A stretch of DNA of 46,080 nt, taken from the NCBI GenBank assembly GCA_022486935.1, contig JAKVJO010000005.1:1-46080 (forward strand), given 5' to 3'. Made by a program: the position numbers and the translations under genes. This DNA is from Solobacterium sp. GTDB lineage: Bacteria > Bacillota_I > Bacilli_A > Erysipelotrichales > Erysipelotrichaceae. The notes beneath the pieces are model-generated. The model searched no databases, had not been told where the DNA came from, and worked only from the letters and a program-made list of their open reading frames with translations. Shown here piece after piece: positions 39,849 to 46,080 of this stretch (positions are counted from its first letter, which is position 1; every line of letters starts with the position of its first letter).

Positions 39849-41132
39849 ATGTCAATTTTAACCGGGCCGATGCATTGGCATCTGGACGGGCACAAGGATC
39901 TCACTGCGCACAGTGAAGTCCGGACGATGCCTGATCCGGATATCATCCGCATCCCACTCTTCAACGGCAATGCTGTCTGCACACCGCTTGTTAAAGTGGG
40001 GGATGAAGTCAAAGCCGGCCAAAAGATTGCTGAACGCAATGACCATTTTTATCTGCCATTGTATTCACCGGTTTCCGGCACTGTCACAGCGATTGAAAAA
40101 CGCCAGACCAGTGTTCTGAAGCCGTATGATCATCTGGTCATTACCAATGATCATAAGAACACGTTTTGCAAGCCATTCGAGACACTCGACTATGAGAAGG
40201 CTACGAATGAAGAACTGCTGGCTTTCGTCAAGGAAGCCGGTCCGCTGGGTCTTGGCGGAGCAGGATTCCCGACTTATGTGAAATACCTCAAGCCGGAGAA
40301 TGTTGATCTGTTCATCATCAACGCAGTGGAATGTGAACCGTACCTGACTTCCGATTATGCCAATGCTCTGGCAAACCCGGAACAGCTCAAGACAGGTGCG
40401 CTTGCACTGTTCAAACTGAGCACGGCCAAGAAGGCCTGTGTTGCAGTCAAGGAAGACAAGAAAGAACTGATCGCTTCTTTGACCAAGACATTTGAAGGAA
40501 CACCGGTTGAAGTTCATACCGTACCGGACATCTATCCGGCCGGCTGGGAACGTGAACTGGTATGGCTGATCACCGGCAAGCGCTATGGCAAACTGCCGAT
40601 GGAAGCCGGCTGTATCCTGAACAACGTATCGACCTGTATTGCCCTCGGTGATGCACTGAGTGAAGGCAGACCGATTATGTACAAGACCGTCACGGTATCC
40701 GGAGACGGCGTCAAGCAGCCTCAGAATGTCATCGTACCGGTAGGTACCATGGCTTCAGATATCATCCAGTTCTGCGGCGGCTATGAAGGCGATGACTGTC
40801 TTCTGATTGCCGGCGGACCGATGATGGGCAAGACCATTCCGAACGACCAGTTCGTAATCGGCTATGCCTGCGGTGCTTTGACGGTACTCAAGCACCGTGA
40901 TCCGTTCTCCGTGAAGTGCCTGCGCTGCGGCAAGTGCACAGAAGTGTGCCCGGCAGGTATGGAACCGGTACGTATCAACAACTGCGAGAAACTCAAGGAT
41001 GTTGAGACGCTGAAGAAACTTGATATCAACTCCTGCATTGAATGCGGCTTATGCACCTACATCTGCCCGTCCATGCTGGATGTTACAGAAGGAATCCGCA
41101 AGGCCAAGAGATATATGGCCCTTGTGAAGTAA
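39849..41132 (+). CDS. rnfC: Rnf electron transport complex subunit C
   Basis: A 427-aa peripheral subunit on the cytosolic face that carries NADH oxidation or reduction through FMN and two [4Fe-4S] clusters. The nucleotide/FMN stretch is GPLGLGGAGFPTYVKY with INAVECEPYLTSD. The cluster motifs are CLRCGKCTEVCPAGMEP and CIECGLCTYICPSMLD near the C-terminus. Two Rnf-type cluster motifs distinguish it from NqrA. Length is typical of Firmicute RnfC. GGAAGGGATATCGATAT precedes the ATG. First gene of the order C-D-G-E-A-(66 aa)-B, where gaps are 3-16 nt. Confidence 0.96.
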   Translation: MSILTGPMHWHLDGHKDLTAHSEVRTMPDPDIIRIPLFNGNAVCTPLVKVGDEVKAGQKIAERNDHFYLPLYSPVSGTVTAIEKRQTSVLKPYDHLVITNDHKNTFCKPFETLDYEKATNEELLAFVKEAGPLGLGGAGFPTYVKYLKPENVDLFIINAVECEPYLTSDYANALANPEQLKTGALALFKLSTAKKACVAVKEDKKELIASLTKTFEGTPVEVHTVPDIYPAGWERELVWLITGKRYGKLPMEAGCILNNVSTCIALGDALSEGRPIMYKTVTVSGDGVKQPQNVIVPVGTMASDIIQFCGGYEGDDCLLIAGGPMMGKTIPNDQFVIGYACGALTVLKHRDPFSVKCLRCGKCTEVCPAGMEPVRINNCEKLKDVETLKKLDINSCIECGLCTYICPSMLDVTEGIRKAKRYMALVK

Positions 41133-41147
41133 GGGAGGAGAGAAACG

Positions 41148-43055
41148 ATGAAGTTTACATTTAAGCCTTCGCCGAACTATCGCACTTCCAGAAGCACAAG
41201 CAGTATCATGCGGGATCTGACGATGTGCCTGTGTGCGGTGACACTGTTCTCCGTGATCTACTACTGCACTGCATATGGTGCAAGCTACGGACTGCGGGTC
41301 ATCCTGCTCATGGCTGATGGCATTGCGGCAACACTGATTACCGAGGCCATCTGGCTCAAGGCAACCAAGAAGGATATCAAGACCGGCATCCTGTCATCCT
41401 ATTCCTGGATTACAGCAATGATCCTGGTTCTGATTTCTTCCATTGATACCAGCTACTTCGCAATTGCAGTCGCATCTGTGATTGCCATTGTATTCGGCAA
41501 ACTGGTATTCGGCGGTTTCGGTCAGAATATCTTCAACCCGGCTGCCTTCGGAGAAGCAATCATCATGCAGAGCTTCTCGGCAACCAAGTCGGTTGACTTT
41601 GCGACCAGCGCAACCCCGACCAATGTATTGAATTCTTACGGCTGGGTATTGAACAGTGAGCAGTTCTCATCTGTATCCTCGCAGTTCGGGGGACTCGGGA
41701 ACATGTTCCTGGGAATGTATCCAAGCTGTATCGGCAGCACCTGCGGCCTGCTGATCATTGCCTGCGGCATCTTCCTGATTGTCCGCAAGGATATTGACTG
41801 GCAGACACCGGTCTTCTATATCGGTTCCATCTTCGTCATGACTGCCCTGATCGGCGCCATGCACGGTTCCGGCTTCTGGTATCCGGCAATCCAGATTCTC
41901 TCCGGCGGCATCCTGTTCGGTGCAATCTTCATGATTACCGATCCGGTCACCAGTCCGGTTACATTGCCTGGACGTATCGTATTCGCAGTCGGTGCAGCAG
42001 CACTGACCGTCATCATCCGTACCAAGTCCAATCTGGCAGATGGCGTTCTGTATTCCATCCTGCTGATGAATATGCTGACACCGGCCATCGACAAGATGTT
42101 CGACGGCAACCAGATCCGCGACGGCAAGAAGTTCAGAAACAAGACGATTCTCGTTTCTGTCATCCTGCTGGCTGTCACCCTGGGCTTCGGCTCACAGCTG
42201 ACTGCCAAGACACCGGTTTCTGATACTGCTTCAACTGATAACAGCGGAAGCACATCCACAGCAGCAACCACAACCAGTCTCAGTGCAGACTACTCACAGA
42301 ATGAGGCAGAATGCACCGAGGAAAGCAATGACGGTTCTACTGCAGTCTATGCATGTTCTGCAAAGGGCTACGGTCTGATCAACAACGTTGAGGGTGAAGG
42401 CAAGAACAAGGTTACGGTAACCGTGGATCTTGGCACCAACACCGTCAAGTCAGTTGAACTGAAGCGCTTCGGCGATACCGAGGGCGTAGGCTCTACGGCA
42501 ACCACCGACAGTGCACTGGCTGCGTATGAAGGAAAGTCCATCTCTGATGATGTCGATCTGACCACCGGCGCAACCTACACCAGTGATTCCATCGCATCCA
42601 TGGTTCAGGCAGCCCTGAACGGCGGCACACCGCTTGCATCAGGTGAAACCACCGGCACTTCCGGCGGCAGTTCCTCTACTGGTTCTGCCCTGGCACTGAA
42701 CGGCGATTACCCGGACTATGAAGCAACCTGTGAAGAATCATCCAATGACGGAACCACTGCAGTCTATGCATGTTCTGCCAAGGGCTATGGCCTGATCAAC
42801 AACGTGGAAGGCGAAGGCAAGAACAAGGTCACCGTGACGGTTGATCTTGGCACACAGTCCATTACTTCCATTGAACTGAAGCGCTTCGGAGATACCGAGG
42901 GCGTCGGTTCCATGGCAACCACTGACAGTGCACTGGGCGAGTATGCAGGAAAGACTTCTGCAGACAGCGTCGATGCAGTCAGCGGCGCAACCTTTACAAG
43001 CACTTCCATTGCCGCCATGGCAGAAGCCGCACTGAACGCTGCGGCTGGAAACTAA
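41148..43055 (+). CDS. rnfD: Rnf subunit D fused to two C-terminal FMN-bind domains
   Basis: A 635-aa protein, about twice normal RnfD. Residues 1-350 are RnfD, with about ten membrane segments, FGGFGQNIFNPAAFGEA and GGILFGAIFMITDPVTSPVT. FATSATPTN places covalent FMN on Thr156. After an outward-facing Ser/Thr linker (355-377), two near-identical FMN-bind domains follow (about 379-492 and 517-635), separated by a Gly/Ser linker. Each contains VYACSAKGYGLINNVEGEGKN and a flavinylation motif (DLTTGAT, Thr476; DAVSGAT, Thr615). The tails should carry two extra FMN outside the membrane and extend the electron path beyond RnfG. The fusion reads continuously with no frameshift. AGGGAGGAGAGAAACG precedes the ATG. 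Confidence 0.95.
   Translation: MKFTFKPSPNYRTSRSTSSIMRDLTMCLCAVTLFSVIYYCTAYGASYGLRVILLMADGIAATLITEAIWLKATKKDIKTGILSSYSWITAMILVLISSIDTSYFAIAVASVIAIVFGKLVFGGFGQNIFNPAAFGEAIIMQSFSATKSVDFATSATPTNVLNSYGWVLNSEQFSSVSSQFGGLGNMFLGMYPSCIGSTCGLLIIACGIFLIVRKDIDWQTPVFYIGSIFVMTALIGAMHGSGFWYPAIQILSGGILFGAIFMITDPVTSPVTLPGRIVFAVGAAALTVIIRTKSNLADGVLYSILLMNMLTPAIDKMFDGNQIRDGKKFRNKTILVSVILLAVTLGFGSQLTAKTPVSDTASTDNSGSTSTAATTTSLSADYSQNEAECTEESNDGSTAVYACSAKGYGLINNVEGEGKNKVTVTVDLGTNTVKSVELKRFGDTEGVGSTATTDSALAAYEGKSISDDVDLTTGATYTSDSIASMVQAALNGGTPLASGETTGTSGGSSSTGSALALNGDYPDYEATCEESSNDGTTAVYACSAKGYGLINNVEGEGKNKVTVTVDLGTQSITSIELKRFGDTEGVGSMATTDSALGEYAGKTSADSVDAVSGATFTSTSIAAMAEAALNAAAGN
42282..42623 (+). repeat. First copy of the duplicated FMN-bind domain in rnfD
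   Basis: Codes residues about 379-492. It shares long stretches with the second copy at 42696-43052, for example ACTGCAGTCTATGCATGTTC and GAAGGCAAGAACAAGGT. The high nucleotide identity implies a recent or gene-converted duplication. Confidence 0.9.
42696..43052 (+). repeat. Second copy of the duplicated FMN-bind domain in rnfD
   Basis: Codes residues about 517-635, the protein's C-terminus. Differences from copy 1 are mostly at third codon positions in the core. The flavinylation motif has drifted from LTTGAT to AVSGAT. Confidence 0.9.
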
Positions 43056-43070
43056 GGAGGGAATGAAGAG

Positions 43071-43586
43071 ATGAAAAAAGATTCGATCCTCTATAAAGTT
43101 GTTCTTCTTGGAATTCTCTGTTCGATCTGCGGCGTACTGATGTCTGCAGTCAACTCGGTGACCGCACCGGTCATTGCCGAGGCTGCCATCGCCAAGGAGA
43201 AAGACAACCTCGAGAAGATCTACCCGGGTGCCACCTTTACCGAAGTAACCGGCTATGATGATCCGACAGGTCTTGTCACCGGCGTCTATGACGCTGAGGG
43301 AGAGGGCACTGTATACAAGATTCACGCAGTCGGCTATAACTCCTCCGGATTCGACTTCATGGTCGCATTCAACACGGATGGATCTGTCGGCGGATATGTC
43401 GTCATCTCAGAAAGCGAGACTTCCGGTTTCGGCAAGCGCTGCTTCGAAGATGATTACACCAACCAGATCATGGGCATTACGTCCAAGGACGATGCACCGC
43501 TGCTGTCCGGAGCGACACTGACTTCCACAGCAGTCAAGAACGGTATCAGTGCAGCAGAGGCATTGTTCAATGCCTCGAACAACTAA
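43071..43586 (+). CDS. rnfG: Rnf electron transport complex subunit G
   Basis: A 171-aa protein with one N-terminal membrane anchor (ILYKVVLLGILCSICGVLMSAV) and an extracytosolic FMN-bind domain. AVGYNSSGFDFMVAFNTDGSVGGYVV leads to the covalent FMN motif LLSGATLTST, with Thr149 as acceptor. It relays electrons between RnfD and the partner cluster in RnfA/RnfE. AAGGAGGGAATGAAGAG precedes the ATG, 15 nt after the rnfD stop. The domain is related to the two tails of RnfD but clearly divergent, so the tails did not arise by recent copying of this gene. Confidence 0.95.
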   Translation: MKKDSILYKVVLLGILCSICGVLMSAVNSVTAPVIAEAAIAKEKDNLEKIYPGATFTEVTGYDDPTGLVTGVYDAEGEGTVYKIHAVGYNSSGFDFMVAFNTDGSVGGYVVISESETSGFGKRCFEDDYTNQIMGITSKDDAPLLSGATLTSTAVKNGISAAEALFNASNN

Positions 43587-43598
43587 GGAGGCACGGGC

Positions 43599-44282
43599 AT
43601 GAGTGAAAACACGAAAGTAAAGAAGAGAGGCTTCTTTGCGGAAATGGTTTACAGCAACCCGGTCTTCGGACTGTACCTGGGCATCTGCTCAGCACTTGCT
43701 GTAACAACTTCCATCAACAACGCACTCGGCATGGGCGTCTGTGTCATTGTCGTCCTGGTGATGAGCAACATCATCATCTCGCTGATTGCCAAGATCACCC
43801 CGGATGATATTCACATTCCGGTCTACATCGTTATCATCGCAACACTGGTTACTGTCGTAAGCATGCTGCTGGAGGCATATACCCCGGAGCTGTTCTCGGC
43901 ACTGGGCGCATTCGTTGACCTGATTGTCGTTAACTGCATCATCCTGGGCAGAGCGGAAGCGTATGCCTGCAACCACAATGTTGCAGAGTCTGCCAAGGAC
44001 GGCATCATGATGGGCCTTGCATACACATTCTCACTGCTTGCAATGTCTTTGATCAGACAGATTCTCGGCACCGGCATCCTGTCTCTGACAAACCCGATGA
44101 CCAACGAAACCATCTTCAGCATCCGTCTGATTCCGGCTGGATTTGAGATTCCGGTATTCACTTCCCAGACTGGCGCATTCCTGACCTTCGCAATTCTTGC
44201 GGCACTGGTTACGGCATATAAGAATCACAACGATGCCAAAGAAGCAGAGGCAGCCAAGACTGCTGTTAAGGGGGCAAAGTAA
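43599..44282 (+). CDS. rnfE: Rnf electron transport complex subunit E
   Basis: A 227-aa membrane protein with six hydrophobic segments. NPVFGLYLGICSALAVTTSINNALGMG is the RnfE/NqrD N-terminal motif. VNCIILGRAEAYA carries the conserved Cys that, with its RnfA counterpart, holds an intramembrane iron-sulfur cluster. The C-terminus is a charged, Ala/Lys-rich tail. AAGGAGGCACGGGC precedes the ATG. rnfA starts 3 nt after its stop codon. Confidence 0.96.
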   Translation: MSENTKVKKRGFFAEMVYSNPVFGLYLGICSALAVTTSINNALGMGVCVIVVLVMSNIIISLIAKITPDDIHIPVYIVIIATLVTVVSMLLEAYTPELFSALGAFVDLIVVNCIILGRAEAYACNHNVAESAKDGIMMGLAYTFSLLAMSLIRQILGTGILSLTNPMTNETIFSIRLIPAGFEIPVFTSQTGAFLTFAILAALVTAYKNHNDAKEAEAAKTAVKGAK

Positions 44283-44285
44283 GTT

Positions 44286-44858
44286 ATGAATCTCTTTACC
44301 TTATTGATCAGCGGCATGCTGATCAACAACATCATCCTGACCAAGTTCATTGGCATGTGCCCGTTCATGGGTGTATCCAACAAGCAGAGTTCTGCAGTTG
44401 GCATGGGTGTTGCTGTTATCTTCGTTATCTTCGGTGCATCTGTATTATCCTGGCTTCTGTACTACTACGTACTGGTACCGCTGGATCTGACATACATGAA
44501 GCTGATCTGCTTTATCCTGCTGATTGCAGCGTTCGTACAGTTTGTTGAAATGTACATGAAGAAGGGTATGCCGGCACTGTATAAGTCACTGGGTATCTAC
44601 CTTCCGCTGATCACCACCAACTGTGCAGTGCTCTATGTTGCACTGGATAACATTACACAGGGCTACACGCTGATTGAGACCATGGTCAATTCCATCGGTG
44701 TACCGGTCGGCTTCATGCTGGTGCTGGTCATCTTCTCCACGATCAGAGAGCGTCTGGTCGCCAATGATGTGCCGTCCGCATTCAAGGGCAACCCGATTGC
44801 GTTTGTCTGCGCAGCCATCATGGCAATTGCATTCTCCGCATTTGCCGGACTGGTCTAA
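44286..44858 (+). CDS. rnfA: Rnf electron transport complex subunit A
   Basis: A 190-aa membrane protein with six hydrophobic segments, the inverted-topology partner of RnfE. ILTKFIGMCPFMGVSNK carries the cluster Cys, and TTNCAVLYVALDN the matching second Cys of this subunit. GGGGGCAAAGTAAGTT precedes the ATG. Length is standard. The 66-aa Cys-rich gene begins 6 nt after its stop. Confidence 0.96.
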   Translation: MNLFTLLISGMLINNIILTKFIGMCPFMGVSNKQSSAVGMGVAVIFVIFGASVLSWLLYYYVLVPLDLTYMKLICFILLIAAFVQFVEMYMKKGMPALYKSLGIYLPLITTNCAVLYVALDNITQGYTLIETMVNSIGVPVGFMLVLVIFSTIRERLVANDVPSAFKGNPIAFVCAAIMAIAFSAFAGLV

Positions 44859-44864
44859 CTGTTT

Positions 44865-45065
44865 ATGAACAATGTCCTGTATGCAATTCTGATTGCGGCA
44901 GCACTGCTGGGTATCAATATCTGGCTGCTGCAGGCAAACAAGAAAACGCCGGTCCCCAAAGGCTGTGAGAATCTGAAGCCGGACTGCCGCGGCTGCGGGA
45001 TTACCGACTGTGCATTGAAAAGAGAACTGGAAGATCAAGCGAAAGGAGCGAAGACTGAATCATGA
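44865..45065 (+). CDS. 66-aa single-pass membrane protein with a four-cysteine motif, rnf operon
   Basis: An N-terminal membrane helix (YAILIAAALLGINIWLLQ) is followed by a short cytosolic-type tail with C-x6-C-x2-C-x4-C (CENLKPDCRGCGITDCALK) and a charged end. The Cys spacing suits a small Fe-S or metal site. It resembles FeoB-associated Cys-rich small proteins in architecture only, and I do not recognise it as a standard Rnf subunit. It is held tightly in the operon: 6 nt after rnfA without a clear ribosome site, and its TGA overlaps the ATG of rnfB. A role as an electron carrier to or from the reduced RnfB is inference. Confidence 0.82.
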   Translation: MNNVLYAILIAAALLGINIWLLQANKKTPVPKGCENLKPDCRGCGITDCALKRELEDQAKGAKTES

Positions 45066-45343
45066 TTAAAGCACTCATAATGATGCTGATACTGGGTGGC
45101 GTAGTCGGCCTGGTACTCGGCTTTGCGGCAACGAAGTTCCATGTTGAAGTAGATCACCGCGAACAGGATCTGCTGGGCATGCTGCCTGGTTACAACTGCG
45201 GCGGCTGCGGCTATCCTGGCTGCTCCGGTATGGCTGCTGCATTGGCAGATGGATCAGGCGACATTGATAAATGCAAGCCATCCAAAGCTGAGCAGAAAGA
45301 CAAGATCAAGCAGTATCTGAAGGACAACCCGAAAGCTGCTTAA
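45062..45343 (+). CDS. rnfB: Rnf subunit B, minimal form (membrane anchor plus one Fe-S domain)
   Basis: A 93-aa protein with a membrane helix (ALIMMLILGGVVGLVLGFAATKF) and a single Fe-S domain: LPGYNCGGCGYPGCSGMAAAL followed by a fourth Cys in DIDKCKPSK. This is the N-terminal part of RnfB. The ferredoxin-like [4Fe-4S] domains that follow in usual RnfB (about 190 aa in proteobacteria, 260 or more in clostridia) are missing. The stop is clean and followed within 15 nt by a strong terminator, so it is not a frameshifted remnant in view. Overlaps the 66-aa gene by ATGA. How it meets ferredoxin is unclear. Confidence 0.9.
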   Translation: MIKALIMMLILGGVVGLVLGFAATKFHVEVDHREQDLLGMLPGYNCGGCGYPGCSGMAAALADGSGDIDKCKPSKAEQKDKIKQYLKDNPKAA

Positions 45344-45355
45344 TATGATCCACCA

Positions 45356-45385
45356 AGAGAGAATTCTTCGGAATTCTCTTTTAAT
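45356..45385 (+). terminator. Terminator of the rnf operon
   Basis: AGAGAATTC pairs with GAATTCTCT around a TTCG tetraloop, followed by TTTTAATTT. Very strong hairpin. Confidence 0.93.
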
Positions 45386-45437
45386 TTCGGGGAACTGCAC
45401 CTCCTTTTGCGTATGAGAAGGGCGGAGGGCATGAACC

Positions 45438-46080
45438 GTGAAAAAAATCTTACGTATGCAGGTGCTGAAAATCATCGGCTGCACTGCACTGTTACTGGGC
45501 ATTATTGGACTTGGCTTTGAAATCCGTCTGAAGATGAAACTGAATCTGCAGGTAACCTACATTGCCGCAAGGGATATTCCTCCCCGTACCAGAATTGAAG
45601 AAACAGACCTGATCGAGATCAGGATTCCCAATGACTACCTGCTGGACAATACGTATCACACCAAAGCAGAAATCATCGGCAGGTATACCGAGATCCAGGG
45701 TATGATCCCGGCCGGTTCCGTATTCTACAGGCACATGCTCTACGAAGAAGAGGATCTGCCGGACTATCCAACCCTGCAGCTCAAGGAAGGACAGGCTGCC
45801 TATACCCTGGAAACAGATCTTGCACGACTTGGCGGATCCATCGTTTCCGGCCAGCGTGTCGATATCTATGTGTCCATTGAACAGCGCCAGCAGGCACCCA
45901 TCACCGGATGTCTTCTCTCCGGTGCCCGTGTTATTTCTGTCAAGGACCACAAAGGATTGGACCTGAGTGATGAGCGCAGTACCGGTATTCCCTATCTTGC
46001 CATACTGGCAGTGAACAGATCTGATCTTGAACTGTTGTCCGTTGCCGAACAGATGGGATCAGTCCGCCTGTTTTCTTCCA
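45438..46080 (+). CDS. CpaB-like SAF-domain protein (Flp/Tad pilus assembly), partial, GTG start
   Basis: An open frame that starts with GTG and runs past the window edge (214 codons visible), therefore absent from the ORF track. It begins VKKILRMQVLKIIGC with one membrane helix (about 9-26), then TYIAARDIPPRTRIEETDLIEIRIPN, the SAF/CpaB first beta domain, and TEIQGMIPAGSVFY. QAAYTLETDLARLGGSIVSGQRVDIYVSI is the RcpC/CpaB-type domain. CpaB/RcpC acts at the secretin-side assembly of Flp pili in Gram-negatives; Gram-positive homologs lie in Tad-like loci. GGAGG lies 9 nt before the GTG. The overlapping ATG frame stops quickly, and the minus ORF here is a shadow. Confidence 0.78.
   Translation, partial: MKKILRMQVLKIIGCTALLLGIIGLGFEIRLKMKLNLQVTYIAARDIPPRTRIEETDLIEIRIPNDYLLDNTYHTKAEIIGRYTEIQGMIPAGSVFYRHMLYEEEDLPDYPTLQLKEGQAAYTLETDLARLGGSIVSGQRVDIYVSIEQRQQAPITGCLLSGARVISVKDHKGLDLSDERSTGIPYLAILAVNRSDLELLSVAEQMGSVRLFSS

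Noticed and set aside
42282-43052. Tandem repeat in rnfD as a possible assembly duplication
   Set aside because: The copies differ at many third codon positions and in the flavinylation motif, so they are real diverged repeats.
45492-45950. 152-aa minus-strand ORF at the right edge
   Set aside because: Antisense to the GTG-started CpaB-like frame, which has coherent domains and a ribosome site.
1-46080. CRISPR array, tRNA, rRNA or prophage genes
   Set aside because: No regularly spaced repeats, tRNA cloverleaf with CCA-type end, rRNA or phage structural genes were seen.

Overview
The window looks like a chromosomal segment of a low-to-mid GC Firmicute. The best guess is an anaerobic gut member of the Erysipelotrichales. 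The grounds are AGGAGG ribosome sites, T-box and S-box leaders, CcpA-type cre sites, a type III glutamine synthetase, a complete Rnf operon, and an MsmK-type ATPase with a lysine-rich insertion. The taxonomic label is inference from gene content; no rRNA or tRNA gene was seen.

Layout. (1) 1-4.05 kb: the 3' end of a group II intron at the left edge, a GNAT acetyltransferase, an EEP-family hydrolase, metK behind a compact SAM riboswitch candidate, and an AI-2E family exporter. (2) 4.05-6.5 kb: a secreted, lipid-anchored FMN-bind/FAD fumarate-reductase-type flavoprotein behind a perfect cre match. (3) 6.5-14.6 kb: an AraC regulator divergent from a galacto-N-biose/lacto-N-biose operon (binding protein, two permeases, a 57-aa DUF6903-like membrane protein, GH112 phosphorylase), followed by msmK, the only ABC-importer ATPase in the window. 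(4) 14.7-16.9 kb: a T-box leader and a CstA-family transporter. (5) 16.9-25.9 kb: a sialic acid locus with nanE-nanK on the minus strand, then an RpiR regulator, a DUF624 membrane protein, an SGNH esterase, a sialic-acid-type ABC importer, nanA and nanQ. (6) 26-30.8 kb: glutamine synthetase III, a lone prepilin, a NifU-domain protein, a divergent PAP2 protein and a membrane protein of unknown function. (7) 30.9-36.3 kb: GH29 fucosidase, murQ, an S1-domain protein, pgi and a MATE transporter. (8) 36.4-45.4 kb: a two-repeat lipoprotein, a heavy-metal-exporter-like permease, ApbE flavin transferase, and rnfCDGEA + small Cys protein + rnfB. (9) The right edge enters a CpaB-like (Flp/Tad pilus) gene that is absent from the ORF track because it starts with GTG and has no stop in the window.

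Two themes tie the genes together. The first is mucin or milk glycan use. Fucose, sialic acid and the Gal-beta-1,3-HexNAc core each have a dedicated hydrolase, lyase or phosphorylase, and the two ABC importers without their own ATPase probably share MsmK. cre-like sites lie before the GNB operon, msmK and the sialic acid importer. The second is flavin-based extracytosolic electron transfer. The Rnf operon carries an RnfD fused to two tandem FMN-bind domains, a stripped-down RnfB without ferredoxin domains, and a separate 66-aa four-cysteine membrane protein. ApbE, which attaches FMN covalently, is divergent from rnfC. The secreted reductase at 4.5 kb has its own flavinylation motif. Five predicted covalent FMN sites can be read from the sequence. 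This branched Rnf arrangement is the most unusual system in the window.

A further pattern is that several genes (EEP hydrolase, AI-2E, MATE, prepilin, apbE) have a -10-like hexamer 6-10 nt before the start codon and no Shine-Dalgarno sequence, suggesting leaderless transcripts.
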